Assembly (NCBI GenBank): GCA_030549205.1 | Contig: JAUKTV010000014.1 | Span: 1,054,001 to 1,118,000, forward strand | Direction of reading: 5' to 3' | DNA: 64,000 nucleotides | DNA from: Apiosordaria backusii | Taxonomy: Eukaryota; Ascomycota; Sordariomycetes; Sordariales; Lasiosphaeriaceae | Shown here: positions 10,615 through 21,929 of the stretch, piece by piece | Position numbering within the stretch: the first letter of the stretch is position 1 | Layout: every line of letters begins with the position of its first letter | Notes under the pieces: model-generated | What the model was told of the DNA's origin: nothing | Databases searched by the model: none | The model's input: the letters and a program-made list of their open reading frames with translations, nothing else | Made by a program: the position numbers and the translations under genes

Positions 10615-13600
10615 CTCCAACCTAAACCTAGCCCCATGAACAGGACTCATCAACCCCTTTGTCTTACATCCCGTCTTTGTATGTAGCGCAATAATCTCCT
10701 CTGCGTCATACGTCCCCAACCGCGATGTCCATCGCTTCCACAAGCGGAACTTGTTTGCGGATAGTGTGAGAAGTAGTTCGTTTTGAGGGAGGAAGTAGCG
10801 GAAGTATGTCGGGGATAATAGATGGAAGAGGAGGTTGGAGACTGCGTATTGAAGAAAGGGGTAGGAGGAGGTTATTAGCTGGCGTTGGGTGGTTGCTGTG
10901 GAAAGGGGGCGGAGCTGAGTGTCGAGTTTGAGGAAGGGGGTTGGTTTGAGCGTGGGTGTTGGTTTAGGAGACTGGCCAAGGCTTTCGAAGTCGCGCATGT
11001 TGAGGTAGGTGAGGCAGGCTCGGAGGAGGGAGTAGTGGGACATGTCGAGAAAATCAGTTGTTGTTAGGGATGCAGGGATGGAAGGATTGCCAGTGGTGAG
11101 ACAGGCGAAGCCACGGCCAGAAAGGAAGAACGAGCGGACGGAGCAGTGGATTGGCTGGACTCGTTGAAGGCCCAGGGATTCGTTAATATCGGGGTGAGTA
11201 TTGTCTGATTTGAGCTCGAGGAGACCGATAGACCTGGCTCGAAGCCAACGATGGAATTGGCCAGGGGTATCAGAGGTGATCTCAGAGTTTCGAAGTTGTC
11301 GAAGGTCACGCATGGAAAATGGCGCGCCCACGTCGAGACTCATGAAAGGCCCAAGCTTCTCGTATAATGCAAATGGGTTCGGATCGGTAAGTCTGACTGC
11401 AATGAAGAGATCGTTCAAACGCATCGGCTCGGCGGCGAGTAGCACCCATTGAAAGAGGATCAGTGCCTCGGCCCTTTCTTTATCGTTCAAGGTGCTCAGC
11501 ATCCACTCGTACAGCCCATGCAGGTCGCCAGGTACTTCTTCCAAAGTGTACTCGATGAGTTCTTGAGTGGCCCCTTCTGAAATAGCGGCATTCAGGATGT
11601 TGACCACAATCTCAGCCCATAGGAACACGCCTCTTGCCTTCCTGCCAACCATCATAACTGCTCGATTGCGCTCCTCCCATTCTGCCATCAAGTTGAGATT
11701 GACAAAACGAAGAATATCATCTGTATTCCGGATGTGCATCGGGATGCTGATGATATTGTCCAGTTCTATCTCGGAGTGATATGCGCTTGTGACGCATATG
11801 CTGAAGTCTGAATTCTGAGCAAGGCAAGATAGACGGCTCAAGAGCTCCCGAACATATACGGGTCCAGTCTCGTCTGGTATTTCGACAAGGACGAACGTCC
11901 TCTTTGTTGGGGTCTGGATCGTACGGTTGATATAATAGTCAGAAAAGAAAGATGTCACTTGGGTGTCGTCAAACACTTCTGGATCACCTCGAGGTTGGTT
12001 GTAGAGTGTGAGCAGCGCTGTCCGAAGACCAGCATCTTGCAAAAAGAGCTGCCCCAAAAGACTACGATAGATACCTGCAGGGCTGATTGCTGGGTTTCCG
12101 CATGATGCATCAACTCCAGCGTTGGTGTCATAGTCATCTGCTGCGGACCAGATGATTGACGCACCAGCAGGGCCCCATTGCCTTGTAAGTCTTCTGCGTA
12201 AAGACGTGAGGAGGATGGTCTTGCCACAGCCAGACTCCCCTTGTATCCACAGTACTTTGTTCTTGTTCGGCCCACTTCGGTTGTGCCATGTCTGAAAGTC
12301 GTACAAATCGTATAGCCAAAGACAGGTGCCAGGGTAGGATGCTGCTGGATGGGTCCCGTGGTGAGAAACCTGGGGTCGGACGATGGCGGCAAGGCAGTCG
12401 GTCTCTTTACTGTTCAGAACATGACGCTGCTTTGTGTTAACTTGCTAGCCTTGACACCAATCCCGGTCTTGGAAAAGCACTTACTCTTTCCTCCTCGTTA
12501 CGAACAAACTCAACCAAGCAACTTGCCAAAGCTTGGTATCCAACATCCTCCATCGACCAAAACCTGGAGATATTATTGTGCAACGCCCCAATCGTTGTTG
12601 CCTTCTCTCGAGGGTCCCCAATGAAGCTTGAAAGTCGGCGTATAGTCTGTGCTCGTTAGCATACCCATATCTTCTCTCAGGGGACCTGTACTCACCGCAG
12701 CAGCCCTCTCGTCAGCATCTGCAAAGCTTGGGATAACGGACTCCTGAAAAGTCTTGACCCGGAAGTTGAACTCGTTCCATTGCCGAATAAACGTCTGCCG
12801 TCCTTGCTCGACCTCGACGCTGTTGCCCCCGCACAGCTGTGGCAGGACAGGATCATCGGGTTCAACGGACAGTGTTACACTGGCCATGTTGTTCACAGCA
12901 CCGCCCAGGGAGGAATGTTCGGTCGCGCGGTGTGGGCATCCAAGGAACACTACTGCGCATGTTGAGAGGAGGACGTCTTTCAGGGCGCCATCGCGTTCGA
13001 TATCGGCAACTCGAAGTATCTGCAGAAATTAGCCACAAAGCAGAGCCGGCGAGAAAGAAACTACCCACTTCTTTGACCATGATACCTCCGGTGGAATGAG
13101 CAACAAATACAATCGGGCGCGCCAGGGTACCCAGCGTCGCTCGTGTAGTTGCCAAGTCAAGCAGGAACTCGCTTGCATGTGCAAAGATGTCGCCTTGTAA
13201 ACGAAGAGGCTTCTTGTCGACGACGAGTGTGTGGTAGCCCCACGTGAATATTCTGGCGTTTGGGCATGATTGCGGTAGAAAGTCCAGTGGCCAGTACACG
13301 TCGTTTCTGGGATTCTGGTCGAGTTGTTCCGGAAAATTCGCCAGTGGTAATCTGGACGATGACTTGAACGAGGCCTTTCTCAGAAGACTCAGTGATCTGC
13401 CCACAAAACCTTCCCCCTTGACCAGTAGAGGTTCCGAGTTGGTTCGTCTGAGCTGCGCTGTCGGGGGAGGTTTTCTCAGCCTTTTCCCTCGTGTCGATGA
13501 CGGATGTGTTGGGGTTATGGGAGTTGGACTCTGTCCTTCATCAGAGCACTTCCATGATCTGACGGGATGACCTCCAATGCCATGAACCAAGACAATACTT

Positions 13601-13735
13601 TGTATGACGATCAGACAGTGCTCTGGCTTCAGCCGAAAATATGTTTACTCACTCAACCGCTGGGTCTGTTGGTCCGTCAGGCTCGTACAACAGCGTAAGC
13701 CCGACGGATTTGATCTTGTCTTCTTGGATCTTCAT
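10585..13735 (-). CDS. NLR-like protein: alpha/beta-hydrolase (lipase-like) N-terminus fused to NACHT-like NTPase
   Basis: Probably a fungal NLR whose effector is a serine-hydrolase domain, as in the SesB/patatin-like classes of STAND proteins. Five exons: 13735-13653, 13597-13069, 13019-12696, 12646-12485 and 12426-10585 (979 aa). The last acceptor could instead start the exon at 12429. The N-terminal domain shows DIVLVHGIGGHP (oxyanion-side motif) and VFVAHSTGG with nucleophile Ser near 196, then VVFLGCPHRAT. A helical linker leads to KVLWIQGESGCGKT, Walker A near 429-436. The following beta-strand motif FVLVEIPDET lacks the usual Walker B first aspartate. The rest is helical, with no obvious repeat sensor. 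The frame ends inside a 20-bp tandem duplication, so the C-terminus looks truncated. Confidence 0.85.
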
Positions 13736-16244
13736 TTCGGTGCAACCGGCCAATCTGTCTGGACGATGAAGAAAGAGAAAAGAGCAGACAACATCTTTGG
13801 CAAGTTGGAAATGCCATCCGGCCCGACATGGCCTTGCTCAAGTCTTAACATTCTTATTATTAGCCTCGCTGTGCCGCCTAACATCACCGAAAACCTGACA
13901 CACAACAACAATGTGGCCTTGGTTGAAACACAGGTTTTTGGCTTTCTTGCCATGGTGGTCTGGAAGCGGGCCGATGAAGTCCAACGTCTTCAACCGTGCC
14001 GTCTTCGCCTCTTTCAGACCGCGAAAAGCCGGGCACAATACCCGACCCGGCTGTTTTGGGACACAAAATCATCGAGAACTGTATGAAGGTTGGGCTTGAA
14101 GAATTACCAACAGATTATGTTGAACTTGAAGTGAGGGCAATGCTGCATGATTCCTGCACTCGCAGCCTGGCAGCGGCGAGCATCAAGGTGATTGAATCCA
14201 GACATGAAGAATGGGAGAATTTGATCGGGCGATCATAGAAGATATTTTCTAAGTAATAGTATAAAGCAAGGGTAAAAAGAAAGCGCAAGGACAGAACTCG
14301 GGAAAATAGCAGACAAGATAATTATCGAACGGCTTGCCCAAACGGAGACAAACCACCAACCGGGTCAATTCATCAGCGCACAGACACCACTGGATGATTA
14401 GGCGAAGGAAGGCAAGTATGAGCTTCTGAGAGGGATGTCGGCATAATTAACATGATAATTTTGAAGACGAGGAAAAGCTCTGTGCAGGTCTGTTGTGCGC
14501 TGGTTGTCTGTTGCGGTTGAAGGGTGGTGTTGATGTTGGTGGGGAGGACGTCGTCTTCTTGGCATCCTCAAGATACCAGGGTATCCATGGTTCCAAACCT
14601 TACTAAGCAGCCATTGAGATCACGTGAAGTGGCGTTGAGCAATGCATCCCTCTTCCAGCGCATTTGCCATTTGCGGGGCAAAAGCTCCAGCGGCCTGTTC
14701 GTCCCAACTAGCAGCAAACGTTGAACGTCACCACCTTCGCAAGGTTCGCCAACTTGAACCTCATCGTTGGGTTTGCTACTCTGTTACCGATGTAGCAGAT
14801 TGACCATACGCCGTTCTCGTCCCTAACTCCCATCATTCCATGGCTTGGGCGCGCATATTGTGGCAGGTTTACCTGCGTGTCGAGGTTTGTATCTCTACTC
14901 TCGTTGCCTACTCAAAACCGTTACTAACACATGCTTTTTTCTGTAGGATCAAATTGTTGCCCGAGTAAACGCCCCCGTTATTTGGCCTTCAAACGCACCA
15001 GCAGATCTCTGACCCACTGCGACAGATCCTCCAAAGCCCCGGCTTCCACCACGGCGTTCGGCGCATCCATCGCAGAGTGGAAGACTTTCGATATGGGCGT
15101 AACCCACACGAACCACTACGGCCAGGCGAGGCCACCGCCGACCCCCGTGACGGACACGAGCAGGCCAAGACTTTCTTCAGGTACTTTTTTGACGAGCTGA
15201 AGAACCAGTTGAAAGGGAAGCCAACAGATGTGAGACCCCCACCAACGACACCGAAGAAGTGAAAGAAGAGAGGGAAGAGCAGTTGGATACTTCCCTAGTA
15301 CGCCAGAACACGACGATACGCCATGACCATTGCGGAGCAAGCCGCCTTATCGGAAAACGAAGGGTTTATTATTGGTTGACAGGAATCGTCACCCAGGGGA
15401 ATCAGGATGAAGCACATATCTGGAACGAATGCGCCCCATCGATCTTTGGGATACTATTTGCAGCCACAACTTGGCTTGCGCTAACAGCGTGGGGAACAAG
15501 GCTTTGTTTGCCAGCGAAGAAGTTCTGATAAACACGCTTTGGCTTCCAATCAGGTTGTCCATAAAACCGTAGGCTTTATCGATAAGAATGCACAGAATTG
15601 ACAACTCTCGTCATGGTCTCTCTTCGATATAACAGGGTCGCGTATCCACAGATACCCAACATCACCGCCTTTGCAGCATCCGCCTCTTATCATCACCAGC
15701 ATCGTGGACCTGCAGTTTCACCACCATCGTCACGCCGTCAGCAGTATTTTTGTCCTTCTGCCTGACAACACCTAGACCCATCATGCGAGGTTCGAATTGT
15801 GTACCTCCTGCGTATTCGCTAGAGAACAACGAGTTGGGGATAACGTACCCTGCAGTTGTAGATAGTACATGTGATGTTAGAGCAACAATGTTGCAGCCGC
15901 AAAGTGGGGATGCCGGTATATGATTGACCTGTTGGTTTGAACGTCTTTGCTGACATGCAGCTCGGCAGTGTTGCGAGACGGGTTCGTTGGGCGAAAGACA
16001 GATTACTGCATGCGGGTTCCCCGCCACCACTACCATGTCGAGGATGATCGTCAACGGGAGGGGAGGGTGGTGTTACACTATTTCCGGGAGTTGAAATGGC
16101 TTCATTGTTACCCACATCCCGGTGGCCCGCGGGCTACCATGAGGAGAGCTATGTATCTGCTATTTAGGGGCCTCCATGCCCGGCTGTGTTTTTAATTTGG
16201 GCGTTGTAGTAAGAGAGGCAAGTTAGCCCTCACCACTAGCAACA
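13736..16244. other. 2.5 kb with no supportable gene
   Basis: This stretch separates the minus-strand NLR gene from the plus-strand P450. Short frames on both strands (for example 13996-14238 plus, 14931-15262 plus and 15662-16115 minus) have no recognisable motif, splice-consistent neighbours or codon pattern that convinces me. Relics of decayed genes are possible. The promoter of the NLR gene and that of the P450 lie at its two ends. Confidence 0.4.
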
Positions 16245-17947
16245 ATGGCAACTTGGTACCTCTCCCTCTTTATAGGCATCATAGCCTTTACGATCTTCAA
16301 ACTTCGCAACGTCGGCCGCCGACCAAAGGGTCTCCCCCCGGGACCACCAACCCTCCCCCTCCTCGGCAACCTCCACCAGATCCCCCCCGCAAACGCCCAC
16401 GTGCAATTCAAGAAATGGGCAGAAGAATACGGACCCATCTACTCCCTCGTAACCGGCACCAAAATCATGATCGTGCTCAACACCGACCTCGCCATCAAGG
16501 ACCTCCTCGATAAACGCAGCAATATCTACTCCTCCCGACCGGAGATGTACATCTCCTCCCTCGCCAGCGGCGGACTCCGCATGCTGCTCATGCCATACGG
16601 GGACACCTGGCGGCGAGTGAGGAAGCTATTTCATGGGTTGCTGCATTTGAAGGCGTCAAAGAGTTATGTCCCGTATCAGGACTTGGAGAGCACAAGCATG
16701 ATGATTGCTTTGCTGGAGGACCCGGAGAGGAGGGTGTTTGATCATATCAGGCGGTATACCAACTCGCTTACGACGCAGATTGTGTATGGCTTTCGGACGC
16801 CGAGGATAGATGATCCGAAATTGCTGAAACTGTATCAGGGGATTGAGGAGTGGGCGGCTGTTACAGGGGCGGGGAAGGCGGCGGTGTTGGATGTTTTTCC
16901 CATTTTTAGATCGCTGCCTGCTTTTATTAGGCCGCTTTATCAGCATGCGCTGGAGCTGAAGGAGAGGACTTTTGAGTTATACAAAGGGCACTGGTTGGAC
17001 GCGAAGAACAAAGTTCAGACTGGGACAGCGAAGCCGTGTTTCTGTGTTGGGATTGCCAACGCGCAGGAAAGCCAGGGGTTTGATGATGATTTCGCTGCTA
17101 TGGTAGCTGGGACGGCACTGGAGGCGAGCTCGGATACTACTGCTTCGACGTTGGCGGGGTTTGTTCTCGCGATAATCTTGTATCCGGAAGCACAAAAGAA
17201 GGCGCAGAGGGTGATTGATGAGGTTTGCGGGGAGAGGTTCCCATCTATTGAGGATATGGAGGATCCAAAGGCGCAGTACATCAGGGCTTGTGTCAAGGAG
17301 AATTTGAGGTGGATGCCGACTGCGATATTGGGGGTGCCGCATGCGGTGATTAGGGATGACGAGTATATGGGGTATAAGATTCCCAAGGGGGCGGGGGTGG
17401 TGTATAATGCTTGGTTAGTCTTTTATTCGCGTCGTGATACCAGATGATGTCCGCTGACAACTTGGGATGTGATGGCAGGGCTGTACACATGGACCCGCAA
17501 CGGCATCCCAACCCACGAGCGTTTGATCCCGATCGGTACATGAACGACTTTGCAAGTTCGACCGAGTCAGCTCAGCAGGTCGATGCCACCAAGAGAGATC
17601 ACTACAGCTTTGGAGCTGGCAGGAGAATCTGTGAAGGCATGCATGTCGTGGACAGGTCAATGTTCTTGGTCATTGCGAGGTTGATGTGGGCGTTCAATTT
17701 TGAGAAGGCCGTGGATGAGGCAACAGGAAAGGAGATCACACCTGAGCAGGACGATCTAGTGGGTGGGTTTCTGATGCAGCCCCGGCCGTTCAAGCTGAAG
17801 ATCTCTCCGAGAAGCGAGAGCAAAGCTGAGACGGTGAGGCAGAAGTGGAAAGAATGCCTGGCGCTGTTGGATGATGGGGAGCAGTGGAGAAGCGTGCCTG
17901 AGGGGATGCCATTTACGGCCTTTGAGGGCGATGGGAAGGGGGAATGA
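16245..17947 (+). CDS. Microsomal cytochrome P450 monooxygenase
   Basis: Heme-thiolate monooxygenase expected in the ER membrane, where it oxidises a small molecule using electrons from a P450 reductase. Two exons, 16245-17413 and 17479-17947 (65-nt intron, GTTAGT donor), give 545 aa, a normal length. The N-terminus has a membrane anchor (MATWYLSLFIGIIAFTIF), then the proline hinge LPPGPPTLPLLGN. The I-helix reads AGTALEASSDTTAS. The K-helix ExxR is KENLRW (Glu352, Arg355). The heme loop FGAGRRICEG puts the cysteine ligand at about 441. The overall pattern resembles the fungal CYP64/CYP620 kind seen in metabolite clusters, but the subfamily is uncertain. The substrate cannot be inferred. The stop lies 58 bp from the stop of the convergent HET gene. 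Confidence 0.93.
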
Positions 17948-18005
17948 TGGCATGTATAGATTCATGATGGTCAGGGGCTACGGCGGGATGGCGAGTCTCA
18001 GGCCC

Positions 18006-19811
18006 CTATATAATATCGAATCTTTTCCATTCTATCCCGATATCCTCCGCAAGAGCTCGCTCCATATCCCCCTCCATATGTCCTGGCACAAAGGAATCGC
18101 CAACGTAGTGGTAATAACCATCAAATAGCGCACGCCTGAGAATCATTGGAGCATGACCGCCGGCAATGAGACAAATCAGATCCCCATATTGACAGTCTGG
18201 TGTTCCCAGCCCGACTTGAAATCTTGCGTTGATGGTCCTGTAGAGTCGGCGATGGGGGCACTCATACTGACCCTTCAAAGCTATTGTACGCCTTGCTGCT
18301 TCAAAAACCTGGGTCTTCCTGGCGTTGGATCCCGATTCAGAACTTGAGTCGTCAAAGAACTCGGAATCGTGGCGGATCATAGCGTCATGAAACCAAGCCA
18401 AACCGTCCTTGTCAATGTCCCCGCCAAGGTTCTGACCGCCTATGAGCGAGCTATAGAGCTCTTCGAGGAGTGAGTCAAAATCATGACCCAGTTCCGGGTG
18501 GGAAAGCAGAGGCAGGGCAAAGCTTTTGATTCGGCTGAGGGCTCCCCACCAGCCAGATTCAAAGCATTCAAGATCTAGCACTTGTTGGATTGTGCCGATT
18601 ATCTTCCCATGAACGCGCAGTGTTTCTCCATCATCCAAAACACGAGGGAGGTGATGGTTGTTACCCGGCACACTTCTTATAACCCGACTCAGCGCCGGAT
18701 ACCGGAGATTTTTGTCATTGCATGAGAAGTCTGGCGTCCAAGAAGGTAGACCATTCGGCGTTTTGAGATGGGTGCGTAGGATCAAGATGGTTAGTTCCTG
18801 GTCGGCCTCGATGGCAAATTTTGTCATTTCGGAATACACTTGACGAACCGTCTTGTTGTAATCGGGCCTAGGTGGTCGAGTAGTCTCCGTCATCACACTA
18901 GAGTGTATCATTCCAAAAACGGCGAAAACGTGGTCTCGGATGTCTGAACATTTGCTGCTCATGCTCAGTGTAAGCATTTCGCGAATGTTGGTGTTTTTCA
19001 GCGGCCGGCCGTGCATCGTGATTGTCGCTGGCTCGAATCTTTCAAAGCGCGAATTGGAGTGTCGCAGGTTATCCATAGCCGAAAAGACCTCGAACGCTTG
19101 GTCATAGGTCTCTACAATCATACGCCCTAAACAACTAGGTTTTGGGGCTAACAATGACGATAGACGGCTCGCTGACGCCAATGTCCCCCAGTCAACCCAA
19201 CATGTACCACATCCGACTAAAGGCCCTCTTTTGGGACCGATGATCTCTTGTAGGATCCAAGTCCTATTCCAGTACGGTCGCTCCAATAGCTGTGCCAAGG
19301 CCGTGACTGCTTGCCACACATCTATAGGCTCCCCTATTGACTCCTTCATGGACGGATCCCTGTCGTATTTCGCAACCACGGCCTTGACGAGACCGATTGC
19401 TTTGTTACTTCCTGGTCTTGCTGGGCCCAGCCATGCCAGAACCCGCCATGCGCCTTTGTAAATTCGCGCCATCTGTTGTACCTGGTGGTTCTTTTCATTG
19501 GTGTCAGCTTGATTGATGCAAATGGCGTCGATCCAGATGCGGCGCGGCCGATCTTTGAACCTCAAATGGCGGAGAGCACAGTGAGCACTTTCGGTAACCA
19601 TTACGGAAGCCGTGCCGATAGAGATTTGGCGGCAAGGGGTCGGATCCCCCCAACAGTAGGAAAGGGCTTCATAATCGCTATCATGCTGCAGACGGTGGTG
19701 GGTGAGATCACATGAGATCGGATCGTCAAACGAGCCTGGTCGGAGGTTCAAAACCCGAATTTCGTCAACCGACTGGTTAATTGGCCGGTACTTGTATTGC
19801 GCAGTGGACAT
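18006..19811 (-). CDS. HET-domain (heterokaryon incompatibility) protein, 601 aa
   Basis: The N-terminal part carries the HET-domain blocks: FDDPISCDL, YEALSYCWGDP, RRIWIDAICINQADTNEKNHQVQQM, and a YKGAWRVLAWLGP strand-helix near residue 130. HET domains trigger cell death after fusion of genetically different hyphae, usually downstream of a recognition event. The C-terminal half has no repeats or membrane segments and resembles the unclassified tails of many HET proteins. The frame is a single exon starting with ATG at 19811. It is convergent with the P450 and lies near two NLR-like genes, which fits a role in allorecognition. The specificity is unknown. Confidence 0.93.
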   Translation of the reverse strand: MSTAQYKYRPINQSVDEIRVLNLRPGSFDDPISCDLTHHRLQHDSDYEALSYCWGDPTPCRQISIGTASVMVTESAHCALRHLRFKDRPRRIWIDAICINQADTNEKNHQVQQMARIYKGAWRVLAWLGPARPGSNKAIGLVKAVVAKYDRDPSMKESIGEPIDVWQAVTALAQLLERPYWNRTWILQEIIGPKRGPLVGCGTCWVDWGTLASASRLSSLLAPKPSCLGRMIVETYDQAFEVFSAMDNLRHSNSRFERFEPATITMHGRPLKNTNIREMLTLSMSSKCSDIRDHVFAVFGMIHSSVMTETTRPPRPDYNKTVRQVYSEMTKFAIEADQELTILILRTHLKTPNGLPSWTPDFSCNDKNLRYPALSRVIRSVPGNNHHLPRVLDDGETLRVHGKIIGTIQQVLDLECFESGWWGALSRIKSFALPLLSHPELGHDFDSLLEELYSSLIGGQNLGGDIDKDGLAWFHDAMIRHDSEFFDDSSSESGSNARKTQVFEAARRTIALKGQYECPHRRLYRTINARFQVGLGTPDCQYGDLICLIAGGHAPMILRRALFDGYYHYVGDSFVPGHMEGDMERALAEDIGIEWKRFDII

Positions 19812-19999
19812 TCTTGGTTAGTCGCCAGCGCTTTCTGATGATTTGAGCAGTTGATTTGACCTTGCTAGGAGAGAAAGAACCGAAACGTGATGATGTCGAT
19901 GTCAGGTCAGCCACTGGCCAACTGCAGGTGCCAGCCTGTCAGGCAGCACTTGGCAACTTAAGGCAACAACACGTTCAAAGAAGAACTTGGTGCACTCTA

Positions 20000-21608
20000 C
20001 TAGCCTTTGAGTATCTCCCACCTGACTCCGCCCGCGGGCAAAAAGAACGAGAACAACTCTACAGAATCCATCTCTTCCCTCGACAGCCGTTCAAATTCGA
20101 CATCCATAGTCCCATCTCGCCGTCGTATTCTCCAGCAGCGCCCCTCACTGCGAATGTACTGCAGACTTGGGCATGCCAATGCCAACTTCTCAAAGAGAAG
20201 GAAGGGCTTATATTCACCTCGGTGGTAGGCATATGCGAAGTCGAGCTGCGTAAGCTTGGTAAACGAAGAAAACGCTGCTTCCAAGTCTTGCATGTGAGTA
20301 CGGAGCCAATGATGCCTTTCATCTAAATGCCCAACGACGAGCACAAGACCCTCCAGCGAATCACCGTTTGCGGCCACCAGATTCCCCAAGCAGATTTCGA
20401 AGTCCTCTTGATTGAACTGCCTCAGGTCTACTTTCATCATCCGCAACTGGATCGGCAGTCCTGAATGCTGCTCAACAGCTTGCAACAACTTTGTTGTGTG
20501 CAAATCCCAGATCTCTTCCCTACAAGCAAAAGCTAGGCGTCTTGAAGCAGATGGGTATTTTGCATAACCACGGAGAAATTTGTCAACGTCCATGCGAAAC
20601 TCCGATACTCCAAATCGGCGAAGGTTGATGCAGTTGGCTGGGCTGAAAGCATGGAAGACAATGGCGCTCTCCGCATTCCACTCGTCGTCGCGGTAAAGCT
20701 CAAAAACCTCCGAGCTGTCGTATAGTGAACCATTATTGTCGATATATACCTCCTCCAGATAGGAAAGATCAACGAAATTGGTCAAAGCCTGGTAGCTCAT
20801 CGGAAAGATACTTTGTCCCATTGTCAGAGTCTTCAGATGAAGGGGCTGTCCTCCGCGTTCCGCGTAGTGGACACAAAGTCGATCGAAAAACTTAGCATGA
20901 TCTGGCAGTCCCCATGCGTCATAGCGACCAAGTGTTAGCCTGGATATTGAAAGGGATAGTTTTTCAAGAGCTCTGTGAAAAGTCAGCTAGCGAGTTCCCA
21001 TATGGACCCGAATCAACATACGGTGATTTAACCAAAACCTGAACGATTTGCCGCTGCCACTGAGCTAGATCGCCGTACATCGAATTCAGAGTTAAGGAAG
21101 TGAGGTTTTCCAAAGGAGAAATATCGAAAGTATGAGGGCCGCGATCGACAGCTTTCTGTAGGTCAAGATCATACTTCATGAAGTCGAGCAGCTCAAGCTG
21201 GAGGCTTTTTATTTGGGGGCATGAGTTCCTCAAAAGAGCAATGGTAGCCGCTTCCGGTGGGCTGTAGCGCAGACTCCATCTAAAGATTTTGAGATTCTCC
21301 ATTCTCCCGACCAGTTGTCTGACTTTCTCGTTCACATCTGGGCTTTTGGGCCATTCGTTCGACTTGGGGAGGGAGGTTAATATAAAAGCCCTCGTATGAA
21401 TAAGACTCGGATTGGATGGCCCAAGACGATATAGGTCGATTGTGGGACCTATCTTCCAATAAACATGACGCGTAAACTCGAAGTTGAAAACCTTGCTCGT
21501 CAAGCAGAGGTCGAAGAGAAGCTGCTTGTCGTTTTGGATCTGCTCGCCGATGGATCGCAGAATTTCGAGGTTCCTAGCAACCTTGCGCCCGGCAGCCGAT
21601 AGGTGCAT
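20000..21608 (-). CDS. Unknown leucine-rich, possibly F-box-like protein, 519 aa
   Basis: Two exons, 21608-21022 and 20972-20000, are joined by a 49-nt intron (donor GTATGT, branch region GCTGAC, acceptor CACAG). Splicing keeps the frame (LVKSP to ALEKLSL). The product has scattered leucine-rich segments such as LENLTSLTLNSMYGDL, FVDLSYLEEVYIDN and FTKLTQLDFAYAY, the style of fungal F-box/LRR-like proteins. A classic F-box at the N-terminus is not clear (LLFDLCLTSKVFNFEFTRHVYWKI is the nearest). There is no signal peptide. The start codon is only about 165 bp from the copia target-site duplication, so the promoter may have been disturbed by the insertion. Function unknown. Confidence 0.72.
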
Positions 21609-21771
21609 AGCAGCCGTTAGACAAACAAGCAGAGAAAGCCAACAGCACTTAAAAGATAGTTAATAGGCATTCCATAAAGATAACAACCTGAGAATCTTTC
21701 GTGAGGGGTTGAGAAACCTAACTTTGAGCAGCCAGTGGGGTCTACAAAAACCATTCCCTACGGTAGCGCAC

Positions 21772-21776
21772 GTACC
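21772..21776. repeat. Target-site duplication of the copia element, left copy (GTACC)
   Basis: GTACC directly precedes the 5' LTR and recurs directly after the 3' LTR at 36824-36828. The exact match confirms the element borders. Confidence 0.93.
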
Positions 21777-21929
21777 TGTCAGATTAGTATAGGAGGCCCA
21801 CTGTTAGGGAAATTAAGACCTTGGCAGTGGGACCTGAGCTATATAGTTCGGAAGCCTGCACTTACTTAGGCTTTTCCCTAATGTACAATATCAGATTTAA
21901 TAGAGTTTTGCTTATAGTATTGTTCTACA
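21777..21929 (+). repeat. Copia 5' LTR, 153 bp
   Basis: It begins TGTCAG and ends TCTACA. It matches the 3' LTR over its whole length without indels, and the differences seen are transitions. This copy keeps more CpA and C/G than the 3' copy. Confidence 0.93.

Noticed and set aside
13996..14238. 80-codon plus-strand frame
   Set aside because: Isolated frame with no recognisable homology and no partner exons; kept only as part of an unassigned stretch.
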